The position numbers were made by a program, and so were the translations under genes. Of a DNA stretch of 12,010 bases, positions 1 to 6,169 are shown piece by piece. Positions within the stretch are counted from its first letter, which is position 1. The number at the start of each line of letters is the position of its first letter. The notes below the pieces were generated by a model. That model saw nothing but the letters and a program-made list of their open reading frames with translations. It was not told the origin of the DNA and did not search any database. This stretch comes from CAZEFK01 sp964511405 (GTDB lineage Bacteria > Pseudomonadota > Alphaproteobacteria > Elsterales > Elsteraceae), in the NCBI GenBank assembly GCA_964511405.1, contig CAZEFK010000217.1, forward strand, positions 1 through 12,010, given 5' to 3'.

Positions 1-279
1 GTCGGCGGCCTCGCCGTCGCGGCCGGCGCTCAGCAGCGCCAGGGCCAACTGGACCTCGGCGCGGGCGCGCGCCGGTCCGGTCAGGGCGCCAACGGCCCCG
101 CACAGCGCCGCCTCGGCCGCCGCCGTCCGTCCGATCCGGCGCAGCACCACGGCCAGCGCCACGGTGGCGGCGGGATCGCGGTCGGCCTGCGGCGCCAGCA
201 GCGCCGCGCAATCTTCGAACCGTCCTTCGGCGAAGGCGGCGGCCGCGGCGCGGCGCGGGTCGGCGGCATCGTGCTGCAT
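1..279 (-). CDS. TPR-like protein, N-terminal part (truncated by window edge)
   Basis: An open minus-strand frame starts with ATG at 279 and stays open to base 1, giving 93 residues and no stop. A good Shine-Dalgarno (AGGGA on the minus strand, 5 nt before the ATG) supports the start. The protein begins MQHDAADPRRAAAAAFAEGR and is a run of Ala/Leu-rich amphipathic helices. Small residues and short turns (AEGRFEDCAALL, LRRIGRTAAAEAAL, LLSAGRDGEAA) are spaced like tetratricopeptide repeats. There is no signal peptide or membrane segment in the visible part. TPR scaffolds bind other proteins or sit in front of catalytic domains, as in the TPR-glycosyltransferase fusion at 6933-8375. What follows here lies outside the window, so the function is unknown. 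It is divergent from the P450 operon, and the 28-bp palindrome lies 57 bp upstream of its start, so it could share that control. Confidence 0.72.
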   Translation of the reverse strand, partial: MQHDAADPRRAAAAAFAEGRFEDCAALLAPQADRDPAATVALAVVLRRIGRTAAAEAALCGAVGALTGPARARAEVQLALALLSAGRDGEAAD

Positions 280-335
280 GCGGGTCCCTGTGCCGTGTTC
301 CTAGCAGGCTCGCCCCCGCTTGGCACGCTTGACTC

Positions 336-363
336 CCATCGAGTTGACATGTCAACTCGATGG
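336..363. promoter_or_regulatory. Perfect 28-bp palindrome, probable MarR-family operator
   Basis: Bases 336-363 are identical to their own reverse complement with no spacer. The core is GAGTTGACATGTCAACTC, flanked by CCATC and its complement. A perfect palindrome of this size with a TTGACA/TGTCAA core has the form of operators bound by MarR-family dimers. A possible -35 (TTGACT, 329-334) would place the -10 inside the palindrome near 352-357, so bound protein would block transcription; that promoter is weak and inferred. The site is 39 bp before the binding-protein start and 56 bp from the divergent TPR gene. The MarR gene at 4352-4825 is the obvious candidate ligand. Confidence 0.75.
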
Positions 364-387
364 CAACGGCCGATCGGGCCGAACGCC

Positions 388-395
388 AGGGAGGA
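388..395 (+). promoter_or_regulatory. Ribosome binding site fixing the binding-protein start
   Basis: AGGGAGGA lies 7 nt before the ATG at 403. The same frame is open further upstream, with in-frame ATGs at 271 and 349 (the latter inside the palindrome). Only the 403 start has both this site and a signal peptide directly after it. Confidence 0.7.
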
Positions 396-402
396 CCAGG
401 CC

Positions 403-1605
403 ATGCGGCTCGGCACGACAATCGGATCCATCGGGCTGGCGCTGCTGGTCGCAAACGCCGCGGCCGCGGAGATCCCGGGCAAGCGGCTGAAGGTCGGCGT
501 GCTCAACGACCAGTCCGGGCCGTTCGCCGACCAGGCGGGCAAGGGCTCGCTGGTGATGGCGCAGTTCGCCGCCGACGACTTCGCTACGGAAGCGCCCGAG
601 CTCAAGGTCGAGATCGTCTATGGCGACCATCAGAACAAGCCCGACGTCGGCTCCGCGATCGTGCGCCGCTGGATCGATCAGGACGGCGTCACCGCCGTCG
701 CCGACGCGGTCAATTCAGCGGTCGGACTGGCGGTCAACCAGCTGCTGCGCGAGCGCAACCTGACCTTCGTCGCCAGCAATGTCGGGACCTCGGACCTGAC
801 CGGAAAATTCTGCGCACCGACCACGGTGCAGTGGAACATGGACACCTGGGCCTTCGGCAACGCCATGGCCCGCGCCATGACCCGCGGGCCGGGCAGCAGC
901 TGGTACTTCATCTCGTTCGACTACGCCCTGGGCGCCGCGCTCGAGCGCGACACCACCGCGGCCGTCGGGCGGCTGGGCGGCAAGGTCGTGGGCTCGGTCC
1001 GGCATCCGCTGGGCACCACCGATTTCGGCGCCTATCTGCTGCAGGCCCAGGCCTCGGGCGCCTCCGTGATCGGCCTGGCCGACACCGGTCCCGACCTGGT
1101 CAACGCGGTCAAGCAGGCGGCCGAGTTCGGCGTCCAGGGCCAGCAGGCGCTGGCGGGCCTGTTCGTGATGATCACCGACGTCGATGCCCTCGGCCTGGCC
1201 GCGGCGCAAGGGCTGCTGCTGACCGAGAGCTTCTACTGGAACCGCGACGACGCCAGCCGTGCCATCGCCAAGCGCTTCGCCGCCGTGATGGGCCGGCCGC
1301 CGACCGCCAACCAGGCCAGCGTCTATTCCTCGGTGCTGGCCTATCTGCGCGCTGCCCGCGCCGCCGACAGCATCGACGGCGACAAGGTGGTCGCCCAGAT
1401 GCGCGCGAAGCCGATCGACGACCCGCTGTTCGGCACCGTCACGGTGCGCAAGGACGGCCGCGCGGTCCACCCGATGTATGTCTTCCGGGTCAAGGCTCCG
1501 GCCCAGTCGCACGAGCGCTGGGACGACTACGAGCTGGTCGAGACCATCCCGGCCGACCAGGCCTTCCGGCCGCTCGACCAGGGCGGCTGCCCGCTGGTCC
1601 CGTGA
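403..1605 (+). CDS. Periplasmic Liv-type (Peripla_BP_6) ABC substrate-binding protein
   Basis: 400 aa. Residues 1-22 form a Sec signal peptide (short charged start, GSIGLALLVANAAAA core), with cleavage predicted near EIPG. The mature part has the two-lobed type I binding-protein pattern of the branched-chain amino acid family: KVGVLNDQSGPFADQAGKG at 30-48, the VADAVNSAVGLAV hinge region around 99-111 and a second Rossmann-like lobe. C137 and C396 may form a disulfide. Members of this family in alphaproteobacteria bind amino acids but also benzoate- and cinnamate-type aromatics. No LivH/M/G/F permease or ATPase genes are adjacent, so it is an orphan component here. It lies 8 nt before the P450 gene in the same operon, so its likely ligand is the P450 substrate (inference). 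The 403 start is chosen from the Shine-Dalgarno and the signal peptide. Confidence 0.88.
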   Translation: MRLGTTIGSIGLALLVANAAAAEIPGKRLKVGVLNDQSGPFADQAGKGSLVMAQFAADDFATEAPELKVEIVYGDHQNKPDVGSAIVRRWIDQDGVTAVADAVNSAVGLAVNQLLRERNLTFVASNVGTSDLTGKFCAPTTVQWNMDTWAFGNAMARAMTRGPGSSWYFISFDYALGAALERDTTAAVGRLGGKVVGSVRHPLGTTDFGAYLLQAQASGASVIGLADTGPDLVNAVKQAAEFGVQGQQALAGLFVMITDVDALGLAAAQGLLLTESFYWNRDDASRAIAKRFAAVMGRPPTANQASVYSSVLAYLRAARAADSIDGDKVVAQMRAKPIDDPLFGTVTVRKDGRAVHPMYVFRVKAPAQSHERWDDYELVETIPADQAFRPLDQGGCPLVP

Positions 1606-1613
1606 GGCCCGCC

Positions 1614-2804
1614 ATGGACGCTGCAGTCCTCGACATCGACCCGTTCGCCCCGGCAGTCCTCGACGACCCCTATCCCGCCCACGCGCGCATGCGCGCGGCC
1701 GGGCCAGTGGTGCGGCTGGCGCCCTATGGCATCTGGGCGGCGGCGCGCTGGGAGCCGGTGCAGTCGATCCTCACCGACTGGCAGACCTTCTGCTCGTCGG
1801 CCGGGGTCGGCCTCGCCGACTTCCGCAAGGAGCCGCCCTGGCGGCCGCCCAGCCTGATCCTGGAGGCCGATCCGCCGCTGCACACCCGGACTCGCGGCGT
1901 GCTGGCCCGCGTGCTGTCGCCGGCGGCGCTCAAAGCGCTCAAATCGGGCTTCGAGACGGCTGCCGCGGCGCTGGTCGACCGCGTCCTGGCGGCCGGCCAG
2001 GTCGATGCCATCACCGACCTGGCCGAGGCCTTTCCGCTGACCGTGTTCCCGGATGCGGTCGGGCTGGCGAAGGCGGGCCGCGAGCACCTGCTGCCCTACG
2101 GCGACATGGCGTTCAACGCCTTCGGGCCGAAGAACGCCCTGTTCGAGGCCGCCTTCGCCAACGCCGAGCCGGTGGTCGGCTGGATCACCGCCCAATGCCG
2201 GCGCGCGGCGCTGGCACCCGAGGGTTTTGGCGCCCAGATCTATGCCGCGGCCGATGCCGGCGACCTCACCGAGGCCGAGGCCGGCCTGCTGGTGCGCTCG
2301 CTGCTGAGCGCCGGCCTCGACACCACGATCTACAGCCTGGGCGCGGCGCTCACTTGCCTGGCCCGGTTTCCCGACCAGTGGCAGCGGCTGCGCACCGATC
2401 CCGGCCTGGCGCGGGCGGCGTTCGAGGAAGCGATCCGTTTCGAATCGCCGGTCCAGACCTTCTTTCGCACCACCACCCGGACGGTCGAGATCGGCGGCGT
2501 CGCCATGGGCGCGGGCGAGAAGGTGCTGATGGTGCTGGCCGCGGCCAATCGCGACCCGCTGAAGTGGGAGGACCCCGACCGCTACGACATCGGCCGGCGC
2601 ACGCTCGGCCATGTCGGCTTCGGCGCCGGCATCCATGGCTGCGTCGGCCAGATGCTGGCGCGGCTGGAAGGCGAGGTGCTGCTGACCGAGCTGGCGCGCC
2701 GGGTCGAGACGATCGAGATCGCGGGCCCGCCCGTGCGCCGCTACAATAACACCCTGCGCGGCCTGGCCAGTCTGCCGATCACGCTTCGCCCCGCCCAACA
2801 TTGA
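1614..2804 (+). CDS. Cytochrome P450, CYP199A-like (para-substituted benzoate oxidase/O-demethylase)
   Basis: 396 aa, soluble, with no membrane anchor. Hallmarks are the I-helix SAGLDTT (232-238, acid-alcohol pair D236-T237), ExxR E272-R275 and the haem loop GFGAGIHGCVG with proximal thiolate C343. From my knowledge of CYP199A4 (Rhodopseudomonas palustris HaA2), carboxylate contacts R92, S95, R243, S244 and pocket residues F182, F185, V295, F298 line up here at a constant offset of 15: R77, S80, R228, S229, F167, F170, V280, F283. The short N-terminus explains the offset. CYP199A enzymes O-demethylate 4-methoxybenzoate and hydroxylate related para-substituted benzoates, taking electrons from NADH via ferredoxin reductase and a [2Fe-2S] ferredoxin; both genes follow directly. 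A GTGAGG Shine-Dalgarno at 1602-1607 overlaps the upstream stop. The family is sure; the exact substrate is inferred. Confidence 0.93.
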   Translation: MDAAVLDIDPFAPAVLDDPYPAHARMRAAGPVVRLAPYGIWAAARWEPVQSILTDWQTFCSSAGVGLADFRKEPPWRPPSLILEADPPLHTRTRGVLARVLSPAALKALKSGFETAAAALVDRVLAAGQVDAITDLAEAFPLTVFPDAVGLAKAGREHLLPYGDMAFNAFGPKNALFEAAFANAEPVVGWITAQCRRAALAPEGFGAQIYAAADAGDLTEAEAGLLVRSLLSAGLDTTIYSLGAALTCLARFPDQWQRLRTDPGLARAAFEEAIRFESPVQTFFRTTTRTVEIGGVAMGAGEKVLMVLAAANRDPLKWEDPDRYDIGRRTLGHVGFGAGIHGCVGQMLARLEGEVLLTELARRVETIEIAGPPVRRYNNTLRGLASLPITLRPAQH

Positions 2805-2811
2805 GAGGCTC

Positions 2812-3135
2812 ATGCCCAAGGTCACTTACGTCCATCCGGACGGCACCCAGGACGTGCTCGACGTTGCCGTCGGAACCAGTGTCATGCTCGGCGCGATCAC
2901 CCGCGGCATCGACGGCATCGTCGCCGAATGCGGTGGCTCGGCCATGTGCGCCACCTGCCATGTCTATGTCGATCCGGCCCATCTGGAGAAGCTGCCGCCG
3001 CCCGACGCCAACGAGGACGCGATGCTGGACAGCACCGCGGCCGAGCGGCGCCCGAACAGCCGCCTGTCCTGCCAGATCGACATGACGACGGCGCTGGACG
3101 GCCTGGTCGTCCATCTGCCCGAGCGCCAGGTCTGA
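2812..3135 (+). CDS. [2Fe-2S] ferredoxin, putidaredoxin/palustrisredoxin type
   Basis: 107 aa, the usual length for the adrenodoxin/putidaredoxin class. The four cluster ligands are C40, C46, C49 and C87 (ECGGSAMCATC, then LSCQI), with the CX5CX2C...C spacing of vertebrate-type ferredoxins. The acidic stretch around DPAHLEKLPPPDANEDAMLD (residues 54-73) is the region that usually docks to the P450 and the reductase. It starts 7 nt after the P450 stop with GAGAGG just upstream. It shuttles single electrons in the cytoplasm from the reductase encoded next to the P450 encoded before. In R. palustris the CYP199A2 gene is also paired with its own ferredoxin, so this is most likely the dedicated partner. 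No key residue is missing. Confidence 0.94.
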   Translation: MPKVTYVHPDGTQDVLDVAVGTSVMLGAITRGIDGIVAECGGSAMCATCHVYVDPAHLEKLPPPDANEDAMLDSTAAERRPNSRLSCQIDMTTALDGLVVHLPERQV

Positions 3136-3137
3136 CC

Positions 3138-4397
3138 GTGGACGCCGGGGTCGTCGTCGTCGGCACCGGGCAAGGCGGCTTCCAGCTCGCCGCCTCGCTC
3201 CGCGACGAAGGCTATGACGGGCCGATCCGCCTGATCGGCGACGAGCCCGGCCTGCCCTACCAGCGCCCGCCGCTGTCCAAGGCCTTCCTCAAGGGCGACG
3301 GTGACCCCACGCCGCTGCGCCTGCGCCCCGAGGCGTTCTTCGCGCAGCGCCGGATCGAGCTGATCGAGGGCCGCGTGGCGGCGATCGACCGCGCCGGGCG
3401 GCATGTCCGCCTGGAGGACGGCGCCACGGTGGCCTATGGCCACCTGGTGCTGGCGACCGGCGCCCGCAACCGGCCGCTGCCGGTGCCGGGCGCCGATCTC
3501 GACGGCGTGTTCTCGATCCGCACCCTGGCCGACGCCGAGGCGCTGCGCCGGCGGCTGGCAGCGGCGCGCCAGGTGGTGGTCATCGGCGGTGGCTTCCTGG
3601 GGCTGGAGTTCGCGGCGGTGGCGGCGTCGCTGGGGGCGGAGGTCCATGTCGTCGAGGCGGCGCCGCGGCCCATGGGGCGGGCGGTGTCGCCGGCGATCTC
3701 GGCGTTCTTCGCCGAGCATCACCAGGGCGCCGGCATCGGCCTGCTGCTCGGCACCGGCGTCGAGCGCATCCTGGGCGAGGGTGGGGGCGCGACCGAAGTC
3801 GAGACCGCGGACGGCCGGCGCCTGGGCGCCGACCTTGTGGTCGTCGCCATCGGCGTCCTGCCCAATGTCGAGCTGGCGGCCGCGGCCGGACTGGAGACCC
3901 GCAACGGCATCCTGGTCGACGCGCAGCTCGCGACCGCCGATCCCGCGATCTCGGCCTTGGGTGACTGCGCAGCCTATCCCAGCCGCTTTGCCGGCGGGCT
4001 GGTGCGGCTGGAATCGGTTCAAAATGCCGTCGACCAGGGGCGCTGCCTGGCGGCGCGGCTGGCCGGGCGGCCGGCCGACTATGGCGCGGTGCCGTGGTTC
4101 TGGAGCGACCAGGGCGCGCTCAAGTTGCAAATCGTCGGCATCACCGCCGGGGCCGATCGCACGATCCTGCGCGGCGACCCGGCGGCCTCGGGCTTCTCGG
4201 TGCTGTGCTTCCAGGACCGGCGCCTGATCGGCATCGAGTCGGTCAATCGCCCGGCCGAGCACATGGCCGGCCGGAAGCTGCTCGCCGGCAGCCCGGCGCT
4301 GACGCCCGAGGAAGCCGCCGACCCGGGCCTGGACCTGCGCGCCTACGCGGCTCAGTCGGCCGGATCGGACTCGCCGAGGTCGGGCACGCGGGCATAG
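3138..4397 (+). CDS. NADH-dependent FAD ferredoxin reductase of the P450 chain
   Basis: 419 aa, the usual size for putidaredoxin/rhodocoxin reductases. It has an N-terminal FAD-binding GTGQGG (9-14), ATGAR (106-110), the NADH-binding VVVIGGGFLGLEFAA (146-160) followed by acidic E173, and the second FAD motif LGDCA (274-278). PWFWSDQ (319-325) is typical of this reductase class. It transfers hydride from NADH to FAD and then single electrons to the ferredoxin encoded 2 nt upstream. The start is GTG at 3138, because no ATG in frame lies close enough; AGG at 3128-3130 is a weak Shine-Dalgarno, so translation is probably coupled to the ferredoxin. The last 46 bp overlap the 3' end of the opposing MarR gene. 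The C-terminal tail after about residue 405 looks unstructured and is unlikely to be essential. Confidence 0.92.
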   Translation: MDAGVVVVGTGQGGFQLAASLRDEGYDGPIRLIGDEPGLPYQRPPLSKAFLKGDGDPTPLRLRPEAFFAQRRIELIEGRVAAIDRAGRHVRLEDGATVAYGHLVLATGARNRPLPVPGADLDGVFSIRTLADAEALRRRLAAARQVVVIGGGFLGLEFAAVAASLGAEVHVVEAAPRPMGRAVSPAISAFFAEHHQGAGIGLLLGTGVERILGEGGGATEVETADGRRLGADLVVVAIGVLPNVELAAAAGLETRNGILVDAQLATADPAISALGDCAAYPSRFAGGLVRLESVQNAVDQGRCLAARLAGRPADYGAVPWFWSDQGALKLQIVGITAGADRTILRGDPAASGFSVLCFQDRRLIGIESVNRPAEHMAGRKLLAGSPALTPEEAADPGLDLRAYAAQSAGSDSPRSGTRA

Positions 4398-4825
4398 ATC
4401 CGGCGCAGCAGGCCGGTCAGGACGTCGATCTCGGCGGGCGTGAGGTCGGCGAGCAGCCGGCGCTCGCGCGCCAGCGCCACCTGGATGATCCGGTCGTGCA
4501 GGGCGCGGCCGGCGAGGGTGAGCGCCACCTTGCGCCGGCGCTCGGCGTTGCCGGCGATCAGGCCCTGGCGCTCCAGCGCCTGCAGGCTGCGGCTGACCGC
4601 GCCCTTGTCGAGGCCGATGACCTGGCAGACGCGCTGCGCGGTGATGTCGGGCTCGACCGCCAGCATCGACATCACCCGCCAATCGATCACCCCGACCCCG
4701 AAGTCGCGCAGATAGATCCTGGACGAGCTGCGCGACCATTTGTTCGAGATCGCGGTCAGGAAGAACGGGACGTAATGGTCGAGGTCGAGCACCGGGCCCT
4801 CGGCCCGGTCGGTGCGGCGGCTCAT
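4352..4825 (-). CDS. MarR-family transcriptional regulator
   Basis: 157 aa, typical for MarR. N- and C-terminal helices for dimerisation (about 13-45 and 108-150) flank a winged helix. The sequence ITAQRVCQVIGLDKGAVSRSLQALERQGLI (61-90) is the helix-turn-helix, and NAERRRKVALTLAGR (93-107) forms the wing with its conserved basic residues. MarR proteins usually repress catabolic operons and release DNA when they bind an aromatic ligand. The gene faces the P450 operon tail-to-tail and overlaps the reductase by 46 bp, so it probably controls that operon through the 28-bp palindrome (inference). The start at 4825 is chosen because homology ends there; its Shine-Dalgarno is poor. The frame stays open upstream to 5200, but that part crosses a repeat and another gene. 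No copy of the palindrome is seen in its own upstream region. Confidence 0.9.
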   Translation of the reverse strand: MSRRTDRAEGPVLDLDHYVPFFLTAISNKWSRSSSRIYLRDFGVGVIDWRVMSMLAVEPDITAQRVCQVIGLDKGAVSRSLQALERQGLIAGNAERRRKVALTLAGRALHDRIIQVALARERRLLADLTPAEIDVLTGLLRRIYARVPDLGESDPAD

Positions 4826-4868
4826 GACAGAGCGCCGCCTGTGAGGGCGCGTGTCATCCGTTTCCTTC

Positions 4869-4940
4869 GTCATCCCCGCAAACGCGGGATCCAGCCGTGA
4901 TGGTCGACGCCAACTGGAGTCCCGAATTCGCGCGAATGAC
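4869..4940. repeat. REP-like imperfect inverted repeat (72-bp hairpin)
   Basis: The left arm starts GTCATCCCCGC at 4869 and runs through CGCGGGATCCAG. The right arm begins CTGGAGTCCCG near 4914 and ends GCGAATGAC at 4940. The arms are reverse complements with a few mismatches and two one-base gaps, and about 19 bp separate them. The left arm also folds on itself (CCCGC-aaa-GCGGG type). The sequence resembles the short dispersed hairpins with GTCAT...CGGGA-CCAG ends common between genes of many proteobacteria. It sits between the 3' end of the DUF1127 gene and the 5' end of MarR and may fold in RNA. Copy number cannot be judged from one window. Confidence 0.65.
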
Positions 4941-4965
4941 AAGAGGAAAACCGGTGCGCGTTCTC

Positions 4966-5142
4966 CTATGCCTGCCAGAACGGCTTGGCGGCCTCGCGCT
5001 CGACGTCGCCGGGAGTAAAGCCCAGGTCCTTGAGCAGGGCGCCGTCCAAGCGACGCAGGCGCCGACGCTCCGCGGCGCGCGTGAACCAGCTCCCCAAGGT
5101 CTGCAGAAGGCCCAGATCCGTTGTGTGAAGGGCGTACCGCAT
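4966..5142 (-). CDS. DUF1127 (YjiS-like) small protein
   Basis: 58 aa when started at the ATG at 5142. The domain is clear: a basic helix (GSWFTRAAERRRLRRLDG) followed by ALLKDLGFTPGDVEREAAKPFW, matching the DUF1127 pattern of an Arg-rich segment, LDxxLLxDLG and a terminal KPFW. DUF1127 proteins are small, basic alphaproteobacterial proteins. Some bind RNA or affect stress, phosphate and nutrient regulation, but most have no known role. An upstream in-frame ATG at 5154 would add MEAA, but a strong GGAGG (5148-5152) lies 5 nt before the 5142 ATG and decides the start. The gene is divergent from the LysR gene with 102 bp between the starts, so LysR may control it. Confidence 0.87.
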   Translation of the reverse strand: MRYALHTTDLGLLQTLGSWFTRAAERRRLRRLDGALLKDLGFTPGDVEREAAKPFWQA

Positions 5143-5147
5143 GGCCG

Positions 5148-5152
5148 CCTCC
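5148..5152 (-). promoter_or_regulatory. Ribosome binding site deciding the DUF1127 start
   Basis: GGAGG on the minus strand, 5 nt before the ATG at 5142. It overlaps the codons after the alternative ATG at 5154, which has no Shine-Dalgarno of its own, so the shorter product is preferred. Confidence 0.65.
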
Positions 5153-5210
5153 ATAGTTCGTCCGTGTCAAGAAAATGGGGATCTTACCGCAGCGCGACAA
5201 ACCATCTTTC

Positions 5211-5239
5211 TTGACGCTGAGGCATAGCAGAACTATGCC
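5211..5239 (+). promoter_or_regulatory. Candidate LysR promoter with inverted repeat
   Basis: TTGACG (5211-5216) and TATGCC (5234-5239) are separated by exactly 17 bp and could be the -35 and -10 of the LysR gene. The perfect inverted repeat GGCATAG-N5-CTATGCC (5221-5239) fills the spacer and ends with the -10, so a dimeric regulator bound there would shut the promoter. LysR proteins commonly autoregulate in this way. The -10 ends only 5 nt before the ATG, which would give a leaderless or nearly leaderless message. Basis: sequence pattern only. Confidence 0.45.
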
Positions 5240-5244
5240 AAGCC

Positions 5245-6162
5245 ATGCGCCGTCTGCCGCCCTTGAACGCCGTGCGCGCCTTCGAGGCCGCCGCCCGCCA
5301 CATGAGCTTCCGCCAGGCCGCGGCCGAGCTGCATGTGACCAGCGGCGCCGTCGCCCAGCAGGTGAAGCAGCTCGAGGACTGGCTGGGCGCGCCCTTGTTC
5401 CGGCGGCTGCCGCGCGGCGTCGTGCTGACCGAGGCCGGCCAGCTCTACGGCCGGGCGGTGGCCGAGCTGCTGGATCAGCTTGTTGTGGTCACCGAGCGCG
5501 TGCGCGCCGGCTTGCGCTCCGACGTGCTGGCGATCAGCACCGTGCCGTCGCTGGCGGCGCTGTGGCTGATTCCGCGCCTCGGCAGCTTCCGCACGCGGCA
5601 TCCGCGCCTGGACGTGCGGGTGCTGGCCGGCGTCACCAAGACCGATTTCCAGCGCGAGGAAATCGACCTGGCGATCCGCTATGGCCAGGGCGGCTATCTC
5701 GGCATGACCGAGCGGCTGCTGATGCCCGAGGACTTCGTGCCGGTGTGCAGCCCGGCCCTGCTGCGCGGCGCGGTGCCGCTCGGCGAGCCGGCCGACCTCA
5801 AGCATCACACCTTGCTGCATGACGAGCCCGAGCCCCTGCTGCCCGACGAGATCGACTGGCCGCGCTGGCTGGCCGCCGTCGGCGTCGCGATGGATGCGAC
5901 GCACGGGCCGCGCTTCTCGCACACCCACCTGACCCTGCAGGCGGCCATGGCCGGGCAGGGCGTGGCGCTGGCCTCGACGGTGCTGGCCGGTGACGCCCTG
6001 GCCAACGGCACCCTGGTGCGGCCGTTCGACCGCGCCGTGCGCGGGCCCTATTCCTTCCATCTGGTGGCGCCGCCGGCTGCGGTCGCGCGGCCCAAGGTGG
6101 CGGCGTTCTGGGACTGGGCGATCGAGCAGGCGGCGCGCACCCTGGACGCGGCCGCGCTATAG
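5245..6162 (+). CDS. LysR-family transcriptional regulator, GcvA type
   Basis: 305 aa, full length for LysR. The N-terminal winged helix-turn-helix (LPPLNAVRAFEAAARHMSFR, then AAAELHVTSGAVAQQVKQLE; about 4-44) is followed by the linker helix and an effector-binding domain of periplasmic-binding fold from about residue 92. The LPPLNAVRAFEAAARH opening, AIRYGQGGY and the C-terminal FWDWAIEQA are typical of the GcvA-like subgroup. That subgroup includes the glycine-cleavage activator but also many regulators of unrelated metabolism, so no glycine role is claimed. No Shine-Dalgarno precedes the ATG. The divergent neighbour is the DUF1127 gene, and the inverted repeat at 5221-5239 may be its binding site. 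The GntR gene follows 7 nt downstream on the same strand and is probably co-transcribed. Confidence 0.9.
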   Translation: MRRLPPLNAVRAFEAAARHMSFRQAAAELHVTSGAVAQQVKQLEDWLGAPLFRRLPRGVVLTEAGQLYGRAVAELLDQLVVVTERVRAGLRSDVLAISTVPSLAALWLIPRLGSFRTRHPRLDVRVLAGVTKTDFQREEIDLAIRYGQGGYLGMTERLLMPEDFVPVCSPALLRGAVPLGEPADLKHHTLLHDEPEPLLPDEIDWPRWLAAVGVAMDATHGPRFSHTHLTLQAAMAGQGVALASTVLAGDALANGTLVRPFDRAVRGPYSFHLVAPPAAVARPKVAAFWDWAIEQAARTLDAAAL

Positions 6163-6169
6163 TTGCCCG

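Noticed and set aside
271..402. N-terminal extension of the binding protein to ATG 271 or 349
   Set aside because: It would run through the palindrome and displace the signal peptide from the N-terminus. The ATG at 403 has a strong ribosome binding site.
280..402. CRISPR-like or attachment-site repeat at the 28-bp palindrome
   Set aside because: Only one copy is present, with no direct repeats, spacers, integrase or tRNA. An operator explains it better.
1527..2825. 432-codon minus-strand open frame opposite the P450
   Set aside because: It mirrors the P450 gene. Arg/Gln/Gly-rich composition and no motif make it a shadow.
2964..4739. 591-codon open frame on the minus strand across the reductase and part of MarR
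   Set aside because: It is antisense to a clear ferredoxin reductase and reads as low-complexity Arg/Gly/Ala/Gln sequence, as expected from GC-rich codon shadowing. It contains no recognisable domain.
4869..4894. Intrinsic terminator for the DUF1127 gene
   Set aside because: The stem is plausible, but no T-tract follows on the relevant strand. It is better explained as part of the longer inverted repeat.
4826..5200. N-terminal extension of MarR to 5200
   Set aside because: The added residues cross the REP-like hairpin and the DUF1127 gene and do not match any MarR N-terminus. The normal MarR length is reached from 4825.
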